Below are positions 1 to 7,575 of a DNA stretch of 35,160 nt, piece after piece. Origin of the DNA: Loktanella sp. (GTDB lineage Bacteria > Pseudomonadota > Alphaproteobacteria > Rhodobacterales > Rhodobacteraceae). The notes under the pieces were generated by a model. The model did not search any database. It was not told the origin of the DNA and worked only from the letters and a program-made list of their open reading frames with translations. Position 1 is the stretch's first letter. Every line of letters begins with the position of its first letter. The stretch is from positions 1-35,160 of the forward strand of contig JAGXIQ010000155.1 in assembly GCA_024635625.1 (NCBI GenBank), read 5' to 3'. A program made the position numbers and the translations under genes.

Positions 1-77
1 GTCGTCAGCTCCTCGCGGATGGCTACCAAAGCCACCTTCGCCTTGAACTCCGCCGTATAGCGCTTGCATTTCGTCAT
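1..77 (-). CDS. IS3-family transposase OrfA, N-terminal fragment (cut by window edge)
   Basis: Reading leftward from an ATG at 77-75 gives 25 residues beginning MTKCKRYTAEFKAKVALVAI. This is the typical start of the small helix-turn-helix protein OrfA of IS3-family elements, where a basic stretch leads into the K-R-Y-T/S-x-E-F-K motif. In complete elements OrfA is about 90-100 residues and is joined to the DDE transposase OrfB by programmed frameshifting; neither the rest of OrfA nor OrfB is in the window. The fragment points away from the interrupted permease gene. Family recognition is from the motif alone. Confidence 0.75.
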   Translation of the reverse strand, partial: MTKCKRYTAEFKAKVALVAIREELT

Positions 78-140
78 TTTAGGTCGGTCCTTCAACAGTC
101 GCTAAAGCTTAGCAACTGGTCCGAAATCCCGCGACCACCT
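1..140 (-). mobile_element. end of an IS3-family insertion sequence (partial)
   Basis: The left edge of the window lies inside an insertion sequence. The minus strand holds the beginning of an IS3-type orfA, and the roughly 60 bases before its start codon form the element's terminal non-coding end. Recognisable permease homology starts at about 140, so the boundary lies near 138-142. Inside the end, TGGTC at 118-122 and GACCA at 133-137 are complementary. The exact inverted repeat and any target duplication cannot be fixed because the other end is outside the window. The family assignment rests on the OrfA start; the boundary is inferred from where the neighbouring gene's homology resumes. 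Confidence 0.7.
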
Positions 141-718
141 CTGTCCCCATCACACATGATTTTTATGACACCCTGCAACAAATCTATTGGAAGACTGCCA
201 GCGGCGGGCGGTTCCGGCTGATCGGCGGGGTGATGATCCTGACTTTCATTGTGGGGGCCTTGGTCGCCCATCGCACACGTTTCGGTCAGAACGTGTATGC
301 GCTGGGCGGCGGTGGTGGGACGGCGCGCTTGATGGGGGTACCCGTCGCTTCTACCACAATCGGTATATATGCGATTTCTGGCGGTTTGGCGGGGCTGTCG
401 GGAAATGTCTTTTCGCTTTATACCTCGGCGGGGTATTCGCTTGCCACGGTAGGCGTGGAACTGGATGCCATCGCCGCTGTCGTCATCGGCGGCACGCTGC
501 TGACGGGGGGGTACGGATTTGTCGCAGGGACATTCTTTGGCATCCTCATCATGGGGCTGATCTAGACCTATATCGTATTCGACGGCTCTCTATCGAGCTG
601 GTGGACAAAAATCGTGATCGGAGGTTTGCTCTTTGCATTCATCCTGCTGCAAAAGGGACTGACTTGGGCATCGACGGCACGCAGAAAAGCAGCGACTGGC
701 TTCGTCACGCCATCATGA
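140..718 (+). pseudogene. yjfF: YjfF-like sugar ABC transporter permease, 5'-truncated with internal stop
   Basis: In one frame from about 140 to the TGA at 716-718 the translation follows the C-terminal half of E. coli YjfF, an inner-membrane permease of the YtfQRT-YjfF galactofuranose importer. Landmarks are an S-V-P-I-x-H-x-x-Y-D-T-L stretch, AHRTRFG, the V-E-L-D-A-I-A-A-V-V-I-G-G-T-L motif, and S-L-S-S-W-W-T-K near the end. The first half (roughly 165 residues) is missing where the IS element abuts. A TAG at 563-565 replaces the Gln codon expected before T-Y-I-x-F-D-G; after it the frame continues cleanly for about 50 residues. There are therefore two independent inactivating changes. The last codon overlaps the ATG of the regulator gene (ATGA), so the two once formed an operon. 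The partner ATPase and binding-protein genes would lie beyond the IS. Confidence 0.85.
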
Positions 719-1446
719 GTTTCGTCCATTCCGGTGGCCGAGAGGAACGTGCGTCGAACCATACCACCTTTGTTGTCGATCAACTGGGGCGTGCCATCGT
801 CGCCGGTGAATATCCGGCGCGCACGATGATCCCGCTGGACCCCGACCTGTGCGAGATGTTCGGTGTGTCCCGCACTGTGGTCCGCGAAGCCAAAAAGACA
901 CTGATCGCTAAAGGTCTGATCCAGTCCAAAGCCAAGGTCGGTACCCATGTACGTATGGCCGACGACTGGAACATGTTCGACGAAGACGTGCTGATGTGGC
1001 ACGCAGCGCAAAAGAATCCGTCGCAATTTTATGAAGAATTGTTTGAAATACGCATGATCTTTGAACCGGCTGCGGCCGCCAAGGCTGCAGCTATGGCAAA
1101 TTCGGTGGACAGCGCGCGGCTGAACCAGCTGTGCGACGATATGGAAAACGCGACGGACCGCGCGGCATTCGCCGTGGCGGATTACGAATTCCACAAGCAA
1201 ATCCTAAAGTTGTCGCGTAACCGTTTTCTGCATTCCTTGGGCGATATGGTGCAGACCGCGCTTTATTCCTTGTTCATGACAGAGGCGAATGACGCCTTTC
1301 CGCAAAGTAAGGTGGACGTCTCTGCAAAACATCGGGCGATTGCCGTGGCCATCGCGCGTGGCGAGGCTGCGACCGCGCGTGATGCGATGACGGCGGTGAT
1401 CAGCGACAGCTTTGCCCGTACGCAATTGCGCTGTCAGCCCACCTGA
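715..1446 (+). CDS. GntR/FadR-family transcriptional regulator (FCD domain)
   Basis: Encodes 243 residues. An N-terminal winged helix-turn-helix (about residues 20-80) includes the recognition region MFGVSRTVVREAKKTL and the wing G-T-H-V. The C-terminal all-helical FCD ligand domain (about 95-235) carries the usual metal/ligand residues, including R in FEIR, D and H in D-Y-E-F-H-K, and a late H in S-A-K-H-R. The ATG overlaps the stop of the upstream YjfF remnant (ATGA), so translation was probably coupled to that transporter and the regulator likely served it. With the permease destroyed its present target is unclear; the neighbouring sugar operon is a candidate. The 3' end overlaps the convergent LysR gene by 13 bases. 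Longer open frames upstream are read-through of a different frame and were not used. Confidence 0.88.
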   Translation: MSFVHSGGREERASNHTTFVVDQLGRAIVAGEYPARTMIPLDPDLCEMFGVSRTVVREAKKTLIAKGLIQSKAKVGTHVRMADDWNMFDEDVLMWHAAQKNPSQFYEELFEIRMIFEPAAAAKAAAMANSVDSARLNQLCDDMENATDRAAFAVADYEFHKQILKLSRNRFLHSLGDMVQTALYSLFMTEANDAFPQSKVDVSAKHRAIAVAIARGEAATARDAMTAVISDSFARTQLRCQPT

Positions 1447-2426
1447 TCAGCGTTTCGTTTTGCGCGGTCACGGATGCGGTCCTGCAATAACATCAGAATG
1501 CGGGCCACGACTGGCGTGTGGTCCGATTGGCTGCGGCAGATCAGGGCGTAAGGGGCCACGGCCATGTCAGGTGCGACGTTCAGTATGCCGATATCGCTAT
1601 TCATCCGTGCCGGGCTGACAAGGATATCCGCCACGGAACGGGCCACAGGGGCCACTACGTTGGTGTCGGATATTATGCCTAGCGTCAGCACTAAGGATGA
1701 CGTGGACAGGGTGCGTGATGGCGGCTCTAACCCGTGGTGCATGAGATAGGCTTCGACTGCTTGCCGCAGTAAACCGCCGGGCGCCTGCATGACCCAGTCG
1801 TATGATAGGCTATCGGCCAGCGTCAGTGCGGTCCGCCCCATCAGGGGATGGTTCTTGCGCACGATCAAGGCGATGGGTTCTGGGCCTATGGGTATCGCGG
1901 TTACGTCCCTTGGGGTCACATTGGACAGCATCCGTCCCAGATAGAAATCAATGCGATGGGCAAAAAGTGCGTCCGCCAGCATGTCAGATGTATCGACTAG
2001 GACGTCGAATTCGATCTCGGGGTAGGTGACGCGCATATCGCGGATCAGTGGCAGGATCAGTTCCAATCCGGGGCCAGTGACGGTTCCTATCCGCACAAGG
2101 CCACCGGCCCCTTTGGCCAACATATTCATCTCGTCAAAGGCGATTTCCAGGTCATGCAGGGCAGACCGTGCACGGCGGGCCAGCAGATCACCAGCGGCAG
2201 TCAAAGCAACGCCGCGCGAGTGTCTCTCGTATAGTTGCGCACCGGTTGTGCGTTCCAGTTCCGTCAGCATCCGGGACGCCGCCGGCTGCGTGATACCCAC
2301 CTGTGCAGCTGCGCCGGATATTTGGCCCGTCTCTGCCACAGCAATCAGCAGACGTAGTTGCGGCAATCGCAGGCCACGCTGAATCAAGGCAGCGACGGAT
2401 CCATCTGATTTTTTGGCGTTTGGCAT
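1434..2426 (-). CDS. gbpR: LysR-family regulator, GbpR-like (sugar-binding protein regulator)
   Basis: Encodes 330 residues: a LysR winged helix-turn-helix near residues 20-80 (L-R-L-L-I-A-V-A-E-T-G-Q-I-S-G-A-A; ITQPAASRML) and a periplasmic-binding-protein-like effector domain to the end. The ATG at 2426 is preceded by GAGGGAG with about 8 bases spacing. It diverges from chvE, the arrangement in Agrobacterium where GbpR controls chvE in response to L-arabinose, D-galactose and D-fucose. The family assignment comes from the protein; the symbol rests on position plus length. It likely regulates the chvE-ggu-catabolic operon and itself from the 202-bp divergent region. The 3' end overlaps the convergent GntR gene by 13 bases, so no conventional terminator separates them. 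Confidence 0.85.
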   Translation of the reverse strand: MPNAKKSDGSVAALIQRGLRLPQLRLLIAVAETGQISGAAAQVGITQPAASRMLTELERTTGAQLYERHSRGVALTAAGDLLARRARSALHDLEIAFDEMNMLAKGAGGLVRIGTVTGPGLELILPLIRDMRVTYPEIEFDVLVDTSDMLADALFAHRIDFYLGRMLSNVTPRDVTAIPIGPEPIALIVRKNHPLMGRTALTLADSLSYDWVMQAPGGLLRQAVEAYLMHHGLEPPSRTLSTSSLVLTLGIISDTNVVAPVARSVADILVSPARMNSDIGILNVAPDMAVAPYALICRSQSDHTPVVARILMLLQDRIRDRAKRNADQVG

Positions 2427-2628
2427 TGTCTGACTCCCTCAAGTACACGCAGCATCATGCCGAGAATGGTATATCCATACGTAAAGATTGCATTTGATAG
2501 TTATATCCAGCGTGGTCAACCTATGCGCAGCAGTCGACAGCCGGATCGGTTTCGGATCGCACTGCCAACACAATCGCGCGGGGATCGTCGGGGGGAAACT
2601 GATGGCCGACCGCGCAAGGGAGGACGAC
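2427..2628. promoter_or_regulatory. divergent gbpR-chvE control region with TATATCCA direct repeats
   Basis: This 202-bp region between divergent genes must hold the promoters of both. The motif TATATCCA occurs twice on the plus strand, at 2470-2477 and 2502-2509, 32 bases apart, close to three helical turns. That spacing suits paired binding by a LysR-type tetramer on one DNA face. The stretch 2468-2510 is the AT-richest part of the region. I could not settle a convincing -35/-10 pair for either gene. The repeat is seen; its role as a GbpR operator is inference. Confidence 0.45.
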
Positions 2629-3705
2629 ATGACACTTTTGAAATTCATGCTGACAACGACTGCGCTGGTCGCGATGACAACGGGCATGCTGACGACCGGT
2701 GCCTTGGCGCAGGACGCGGGTTACGTTGGCATTGCGATGCCCACGAAATCCTCGGCCCGCTGGATCGCCGACGGCGACAACATGGTCAAGCAATTCGAAG
2801 AGGCGGGCTATACCGTCGATTTGCAATACGCAGAGGACGACATTCCAAACCAGTTGGCCCAGATCGAGAATATGATCACTAAGGGCGTCGACGTGCTGGT
2901 TATCGCCGCGATCGATGGCACGACCTTATCGAACGCGCTGGCCAATGCTGCTGCCTCTGACATCGAAGTGGTCGCCTATGACCGCCTGATCCGCGACAGC
3001 GGCGACGTCAGCTATTACGCGACTTTTGATAATTTTAAGGTCGGTGTGCAGCAGGCAACGACGCTGGTGGACGGGCTGAATGCACGCTTCCCCGATCAAA
3101 AGCCATGGAACGTCGAACTTTTCGGCGGCAGCCCCGACGACAACAACGCCTATTTCTTCTATGATGGTGCGATGTCTGTCCTGCAGCCTATGATCGACGC
3201 AGGCGACATGGTGATCCAGTCCGGACAGATGGGCATGGATCAAGTTGGTACGCTGCGCTGGGACGGTTCGGTCGCCCAAGCACGGATGGATAACCTGTTG
3301 TCGGCAAATTACACTGACAAGCAAGTTCACGCGGTACTTTCGCCCTACGACGGTCTGTCCATCGGCATTCTGTCCTCGCTCAAGGGTGTGGGTTACGGTT
3401 CTGGCGACATGAAGATGCCTATCGTCTCTGGTCAGGATGCTGAAATCCAGTCGGTTAAGTCGATGATCGCGGACGAGCAGTATTCCACGATCTTTAAGGA
3501 CACCCGCGAGCTTGCCCGCGTCACTGTCGGCATGGTCGAGGCGCTGTTGAATGACGGCGAGCCAGAGATCAACGACACGGAAACCTATGATAACGGCATC
3601 AAGGTCGTCCCGTCCTATCTGTTGGAACCGCTGCCGGTCACCAAAGAGAACTGGGAAGCGACCCTGCTGGACAGCGGCTATTATACCCGCGACCAGATCG
3701 AGTAA
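2629..3705 (+). CDS. chvE: ChvE-like periplasmic sugar-binding protein
   Basis: Encodes 358 residues (ChvE of Agrobacterium is about the same size). A signal peptide of about 27 residues ends at G-A-L-A before Q-D. The mature protein is a two-lobed type-I periplasmic binding protein: Y-V-G-I-A-M-P-T-K at the start, then [19 protein letters not shown] (hinge/ligand region), [12 protein letters not shown] and V-S-G-Q-D-A-E. It binds aldoses such as L-arabinose, D-galactose or D-glucose and delivers them to GguAB; in Agrobacterium it also feeds the VirA signalling pathway, but nothing like that is visible here. The start was chosen at 2629 because GGGAGGA lies 5 bases upstream and the signal peptide begins there; an earlier in-frame start would add 47 unsupported residues. 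First gene of the sugar operon. Confidence 0.93.
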   Translation: MTLLKFMLTTTALVAMTTGMLTTGALAQDAGYVGIAMPTKSSARWIADGDNMVKQFEEAGYTVDLQYAEDDIPNQLAQIENMITKGVDVLVIAAIDGTTLSNALANAAASDIEVVAYDRLIRDSGDVSYYATFDNFKVGVQQATTLVDGLNARFPDQKPWNVELFGGSPDDNNAYFFYDGAMSVLQPMIDAGDMVIQSGQMGMDQVGTLRWDGSVAQARMDNLLSANYTDKQVHAVLSPYDGLSIGILSSLKGVGYGSGDMKMPIVSGQDAEIQSVKSMIADEQYSTIFKDTRELARVTVGMVEALLNDGEPEINDTETYDNGIKVVPSYLLEPLPVTKENWEATLLDSGYYTRDQIE

Positions 3706-3722
3706 TCCTCCCTGTCGGGGGT

Positions 3723-3798
3723 GGCGCGGGACGTTCCCGTGCCGCCGCCGCGCTGGCCTTTGACACCGACCGCAAGGCACGGGTCGAAGGCCATTTTT
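3723..3798 (+). terminator. stem-loop plus terminator-like hairpin between chvE and gguA
   Basis: Two structures fill the 128-bp gap. The first is a 9-bp stem, 3723-3731 with 3735-3743, with one G-T wobble and a 3-base loop. The second is a 10-bp stem, GGCCTTTGAC at 3755-3764 with GTCGAAGGCC at 3783-3792, with one wobble, followed by ATTTTTA (3793-3799), as in an intrinsic terminator. In addition CCCGTGCC (3736-3743) is perfectly complementary to GGCACGGG (3776-3783), a pairing that would exclude the first hairpin. Such elements after binding-protein genes usually give more binding protein than membrane components. The alternative pairing makes a switch possible but unproven. Confidence 0.6.
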
Positions 3799-3833
3799 AT
3801 CTAAATGACATCTGTTCGTGCAGCGGGGACGCC

Positions 3834-5366
3834 ATGTCGACACTTCTTGAAATGCGGGCGATCACCAAAGAATTCCCCGGCGTCAAAGCGCTGGACCGGG
3901 TCAACCTGTCTGTTGAAGAGGGTGAAATTCACGCCCTTGTCGGCGAAAACGGTGCTGGCAAATCGACGTTGATGAAGGTGCTGTCGGGCGTTTACCCGCA
4001 CGGCAGTTATACGGGTGACATCGTCTATGACGGTCAGGTCCAAAGCTTCGCAAACATCCGCGACAGCGAGGCGCAGGGCATCATCATCATCCATCAGGAA
4101 CTGGCCTTGGTACCGCTGCTGTCAGTGGCCGAGAATATTTATCTGGGCAACGAACGCGCGACGCGCGGCATCATGGACTGGCGTGCGACGCGTGCCGGTG
4201 CCGCCAAGCTGCTGGCACGTGTAGGATTGAAGGAACATCCCGACACACTGGTCGATGCGCTGGGCCTAGGTAAGCAGCAGTTGGTAGAGATCGCCAAAGC
4301 GCTGTCCAAGGATGTGCGCCTTCTTATCCTTGACGAGCCGACGTCGTCCTTGAACGAGACCGACAGCGCCAAGCTGTTGGACCTGTTGCTGGAATTTAAG
4401 GCGCAAGGCGTCACGTCTATTTTAATCAGCCACAAGCTGAACGAGATCAGTAAGGTCGCCGACACGATCACCGTGATCCGTGACGGGGCTGCTGTGTCGC
4501 GTTTGGATTGCCGGACAGGCATCAGCGAAGGCGACATCATTCGCGATATGGTGGGCCGATCACTGGATGACCGCTATCCACCACGCGTGCCTACCGCGAC
4601 GTCTGACGTGGCGATGCGGGTCCAAAACTGGTGCGTAACGCATCCGTTGCACAGCGATCGGCAGGTCGTCAAAGACGTGTCCTTCGACGTGAAAAAGGGC
4701 GAGGTCGTAGGGATTGCGGGCTTGATGGGGGCAGGGCGCACGGAGCTGGCGATGTCCCTATTTGGGCGAAGCTACGGCGCGCATATCACAGGGTCGGTGC
4801 AGATCGGTGGGCGCGATGTAGACCTGTCCACGGTCCGTCGTTCGATCAATGCGGGGCTGGCTTATGCTACCGAAGATCGCAAGACCTACGGCCTTGTGCT
4901 GGATGAAACCATCCGGCGCAATGTGCCACTGGCCAATCTAGAGGGGGTCTCTAACGGGATCGTCGTCGACCGCGGACGCGAAGCCGCAGTGGCCACCCGT
5001 TACCGGGACCTGTTGAAGATCAAGTCGAGCAGTATCGAGCAGGAGACGGTGAACCTGTCAGGTGGCAATCAACAAAAAGTCGTGCTGTCCAAGTGGCTGT
5101 TCGCTGATCCTGACGTACTGATCCTTGACGAACCGACACGCGGCATCGATGTCGGTGCCAAATTCGAAATCTACACGGTGATCCGTGACCTTGCCGCATC
5201 CGGCAAGGCGATCATCGTCATTTCGTCCGAAATGCCAGAGCTTTTGGGCATCACGGACCGCATTTATGTCATGAACGAAGGCCGCTTTGTGGGGGAAATG
5301 CCCACCGCAGAGGCGAGCCAAGAAAAGATCATGGCGACCATCATCAGATCGGGGGATCGCACATGA
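3834..5366 (+). CDS. gguA: sugar ABC transporter ATPase GguA (two nucleotide-binding domains)
   Basis: Encodes 510 residues with tandem ABC domains, as in the MglA/RbsA/XylG class. Domain 1 has Walker [10 protein letters not shown] (38-46), a Q-loop at H-Q-E-L-A-L-V-P, the signature-like [13 protein letters not shown] and Walker [11 protein letters not shown]. Domain 2 has a degenerate Walker A ([10 protein letters not shown]), signature L-S-G-G-N-Q-Q-K and Walker [15 protein letters not shown]. The degenerate second Walker A is normal for this class. It powers uptake of ChvE-bound sugar through GguB at the inner membrane. The ATG at 3834 follows GGGGA, and the 3' end overlaps gguB by ATGA, so the two are translationally coupled. 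Confidence 0.93.
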   Translation: MSTLLEMRAITKEFPGVKALDRVNLSVEEGEIHALVGENGAGKSTLMKVLSGVYPHGSYTGDIVYDGQVQSFANIRDSEAQGIIIIHQELALVPLLSVAENIYLGNERATRGIMDWRATRAGAAKLLARVGLKEHPDTLVDALGLGKQQLVEIAKALSKDVRLLILDEPTSSLNETDSAKLLDLLLEFKAQGVTSILISHKLNEISKVADTITVIRDGAAVSRLDCRTGISEGDIIRDMVGRSLDDRYPPRVPTATSDVAMRVQNWCVTHPLHSDRQVVKDVSFDVKKGEVVGIAGLMGAGRTELAMSLFGRSYGAHITGSVQIGGRDVDLSTVRRSINAGLAYATEDRKTYGLVLDETIRRNVPLANLEGVSNGIVVDRGREAAVATRYRDLLKIKSSSIEQETVNLSGGNQQKVVLSKWLFADPDVLILDEPTRGIDVGAKFEIYTVIRDLAASGKAIIVISSEMPELLGITDRIYVMNEGRFVGEMPTAEASQEKIMATIIRSGDRT

Positions 5367-6571
5367 CCGACACAACAAACCCGGATAATACCGAGCTGCC
5401 ACCGGTGCAAATCAAATCCAGCTGGTCATTTTTGCGCGGCCATATGCGCGAATACGGCATCCTGTTTGCACTGATCGCGATCATGGCGTTCTTTCAGGTT
5501 GCGACGGGCGGCATCCTGCTAAAGCCAGTCAATCTGACGAACCTTATTTTACAAAACTCGTACATCATCATCATGGCTATCGGCATGCTGTTGGTCATCG
5601 TGGCGGGTCATATTGACCTAAGTGTCGGGTCAGTCATGGGCTTTGTCGGCGCGCTGGCCGCCGTGATGATTGTGAATTTCGATGTGCCCTATTTCCTTGC
5701 AGGGCTGCTGTGTCTGGTTGCCGGTGGAATGATCGGCATGGCGCAGGGGTTCTGGATCGCATATTTTAAAATCCCCAGCTTCATTGTTACGTTGGCAGGG
5801 ATGCTGGTCTTTAAGGGCCTGACGTTATGGCTTCTGGCGGGGCAATCCGTTGGACCATTCCCCAAGCCGTTCCAACTGATTTCGTCCGGCTTCATCCCGG
5901 ACCTGTTCAACGGTGAAAACCTGAACCTGTTTTCCTTGCTGATCGGGGTGCTCGTTGCCTCTGCCATCCTGCTTCTTGCGATCCGGACCCGCGCAGAGGC
6001 CACAAAGACAGGCAGCGTTGAAGAGCCGTTCTCTTTCTTCGCCGCCAAGAACGGCCTGATATTCTTGGCGCTCATCTACATGAGCTATCTGATGGCCGAT
6101 TTTAGAGGCCTGCCCAACGTCTTCATCGTTATGGCTGTATTGATCGCGGCTTATTCCTTCGTCACCAGCCGGACCACGATTGGGCGACGCATCTACGCCA
6201 TCGGCGGGAACGAAAAGGCTGCGATGCTTTCGGGCATCAATGCGCCGCGCCTGACCTTTCTGACCTTCGCCAACATGGGCGTGCTTGCAGCGCTCGCGGG
6301 CCTCGTCTTTGCCGCACGTCTGAACACCGCGACGCCCAAGGCCGGTGCAGGGTTCGAACTCGACGTGATCGCGGCCGTTTTCATTGGCGGTGCGTCGATG
6401 GCCGGTGGTGTCGGCACCATCGTCGGGGCCGTCATCGGCGCCTTTATTATGGGTGTCATGAATAACGGTATGTCGATCCTTGGGATTGGCATCGACTGGC
6501 AACAATGCATCAAGGGACTGGTGCTGCTGGCCGCCGTGATCTTTGACGTCATGAACAAGAAAAAGGGGTAA
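5363..6571 (+). CDS. gguB: sugar ABC transporter permease GguB
   Basis: Encodes 402 residues of the RbsC/XylH/MglC branch (BPD_transp_2). A cytoplasmic N-terminus of about 30 residues is followed by about ten hydrophobic segments. Recognition motifs are [47 protein letters not shown] and [12 protein letters not shown]. The insertion around residues 150-250 makes it longer than RbsC and typical of XylH/GguB. It forms the inner-membrane channel for ChvE-delivered sugar with GguA. It overlaps gguA by ATGA and is followed after 3 bases by gguC. Confidence 0.93.
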   Translation: MTDTTNPDNTELPPVQIKSSWSFLRGHMREYGILFALIAIMAFFQVATGGILLKPVNLTNLILQNSYIIIMAIGMLLVIVAGHIDLSVGSVMGFVGALAAVMIVNFDVPYFLAGLLCLVAGGMIGMAQGFWIAYFKIPSFIVTLAGMLVFKGLTLWLLAGQSVGPFPKPFQLISSGFIPDLFNGENLNLFSLLIGVLVASAILLLAIRTRAEATKTGSVEEPFSFFAAKNGLIFLALIYMSYLMADFRGLPNVFIVMAVLIAAYSFVTSRTTIGRRIYAIGGNEKAAMLSGINAPRLTFLTFANMGVLAALAGLVFAARLNTATPKAGAGFELDVIAAVFIGGASMAGGVGTIVGAVIGAFIMGVMNNGMSILGIGIDWQQCIKGLVLLAAVIFDVMNKKKG

Positions 6572-6574
6572 GCC

Positions 6575-7564
6575 ATGCTGCTATCACAATATCGCACCGA
6601 AGCTGGCCGCATTCAGGTTGTTGCTCGCGACGGCACGCAGGCCTGTGACGTCGCCACGAATAAGTCGCTTTACGAACTGGCGATGGACTGTGCCACCACA
6701 GATGCAACCCTCCGCGACCGGATCGGCGCGCTGGGCATGGGGCCTGTTGTCGACCTAGAGTCGCTTTATGAAAACGGCCGGATGCTGCCACCGCTTTTCC
6801 ATCCGGACCCTGCGCATACCTATCTGACGGGGACCGGCCTGACGCACCTCGGCAGTGCGTCTACCCGGTCGGCGATGCACGAAAAAGAAGACAAGGCTGA
6901 AACGGATTCAATGAAGATGTTCCGCTGGGGCGTAGAAAGCGGCAAGCCCGAAGGCGATGCCGCCGGTGTTCAGCCAGAGTGGTTCTATAAAGGTACCGGC
7001 CATGCGCTGATCGCGCCTGGTGCGCCCTTGCCATCGCCCGCCTTTGCGTTGGACGGAGGAGAGGAGCCCGAGATCGCAGGCCTTTATATTATCGGGCCCG
7101 ACGGCACACCGTCTCGCGTGGGCTTTGCCTTGGCCAACGAGTTTTCCGACCATGTGACTGAAAAGCAGAACTACCTCTATCTGGCACATTCCAAGCTGCG
7201 GGTCTGTTCTGTGGGGCCAGAACTCTTGGTCGGCGATCTGCCCGCTGATGTGCAGGGCCACAGCCGGGTGATCCGCGATGACGTTGCCATATTTGAGGCC
7301 CCATTTGTGAGTGGCGAGGCCAACATGTCCCACACCATTGGGAACCTTGAACATCACCATTTCAAATACGGCATCTTTTGCCAGCCCGGCGACGTTCACA
7401 TCCACATGTTCGGCACCGCAACCTTGTCGTTTGCCAATGGTATTGCCTGTCAGGCGGGCGACGTGTTCGAGATCGGCGCGCCAGCTTTCGGCTTGCCCCT
7501 GCGCAACGCGCTTGCGATTGAAGCTGCGACATCATCGGCGCGTGTGCGCGTCGCAACCCTGTAG
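6575..7564 (+). CDS. gguC: GguC: FAH-superfamily protein, probable 2-dehydro-3-deoxy-L-arabinonate dehydratase (AraD1-type)
   Basis: Encodes 329 residues resembling GguC, the fourth product of the Agrobacterium ggu cluster. The C-terminal half looks like the fumarylacetoacetate-hydrolase fold, with acidic metal-ligand candidates in D-G-G-E-E-P-E-I-A-G and in A-N-E-F-S-D-H. The known family role proposed for such proteins in pentose clusters is dehydration of 2-keto-3-deoxy-L-arabinonate to 2-oxoglutarate semialdehyde. Position supports this: the next gene makes the substrate and the operon's last gene consumes the product, and no DapA-type alternative is present in the window. The start follows AAGGGG with 7 bases spacing, 3 bases after gguB. 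Family is confident; the reaction is inferred from context. Confidence 0.82.
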   Translation: MLLSQYRTEAGRIQVVARDGTQACDVATNKSLYELAMDCATTDATLRDRIGALGMGPVVDLESLYENGRMLPPLFHPDPAHTYLTGTGLTHLGSASTRSAMHEKEDKAETDSMKMFRWGVESGKPEGDAAGVQPEWFYKGTGHALIAPGAPLPSPAFALDGGEEPEIAGLYIIGPDGTPSRVGFALANEFSDHVTEKQNYLYLAHSKLRVCSVGPELLVGDLPADVQGHSRVIRDDVAIFEAPFVSGEANMSHTIGNLEHHHFKYGIFCQPGDVHIHMFGTATLSFANGIACQAGDVFEIGAPAFGLPLRNALAIEAATSSARVRVATL

Positions 7565-7575
7565 GGACCTTTGCC

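Noticed and set aside
187-714. Open frame continuing upstream of the GntR regulator
   Set aside because: It is another frame of the YjfF remnant; regulator homology begins at the ATG at 715, which overlaps the permease stop.
2439-2826. Minus-strand open frames in the gbpR-chvE region
   Set aside because: They overlap the chvE signal peptide and promoter region and have no motifs.
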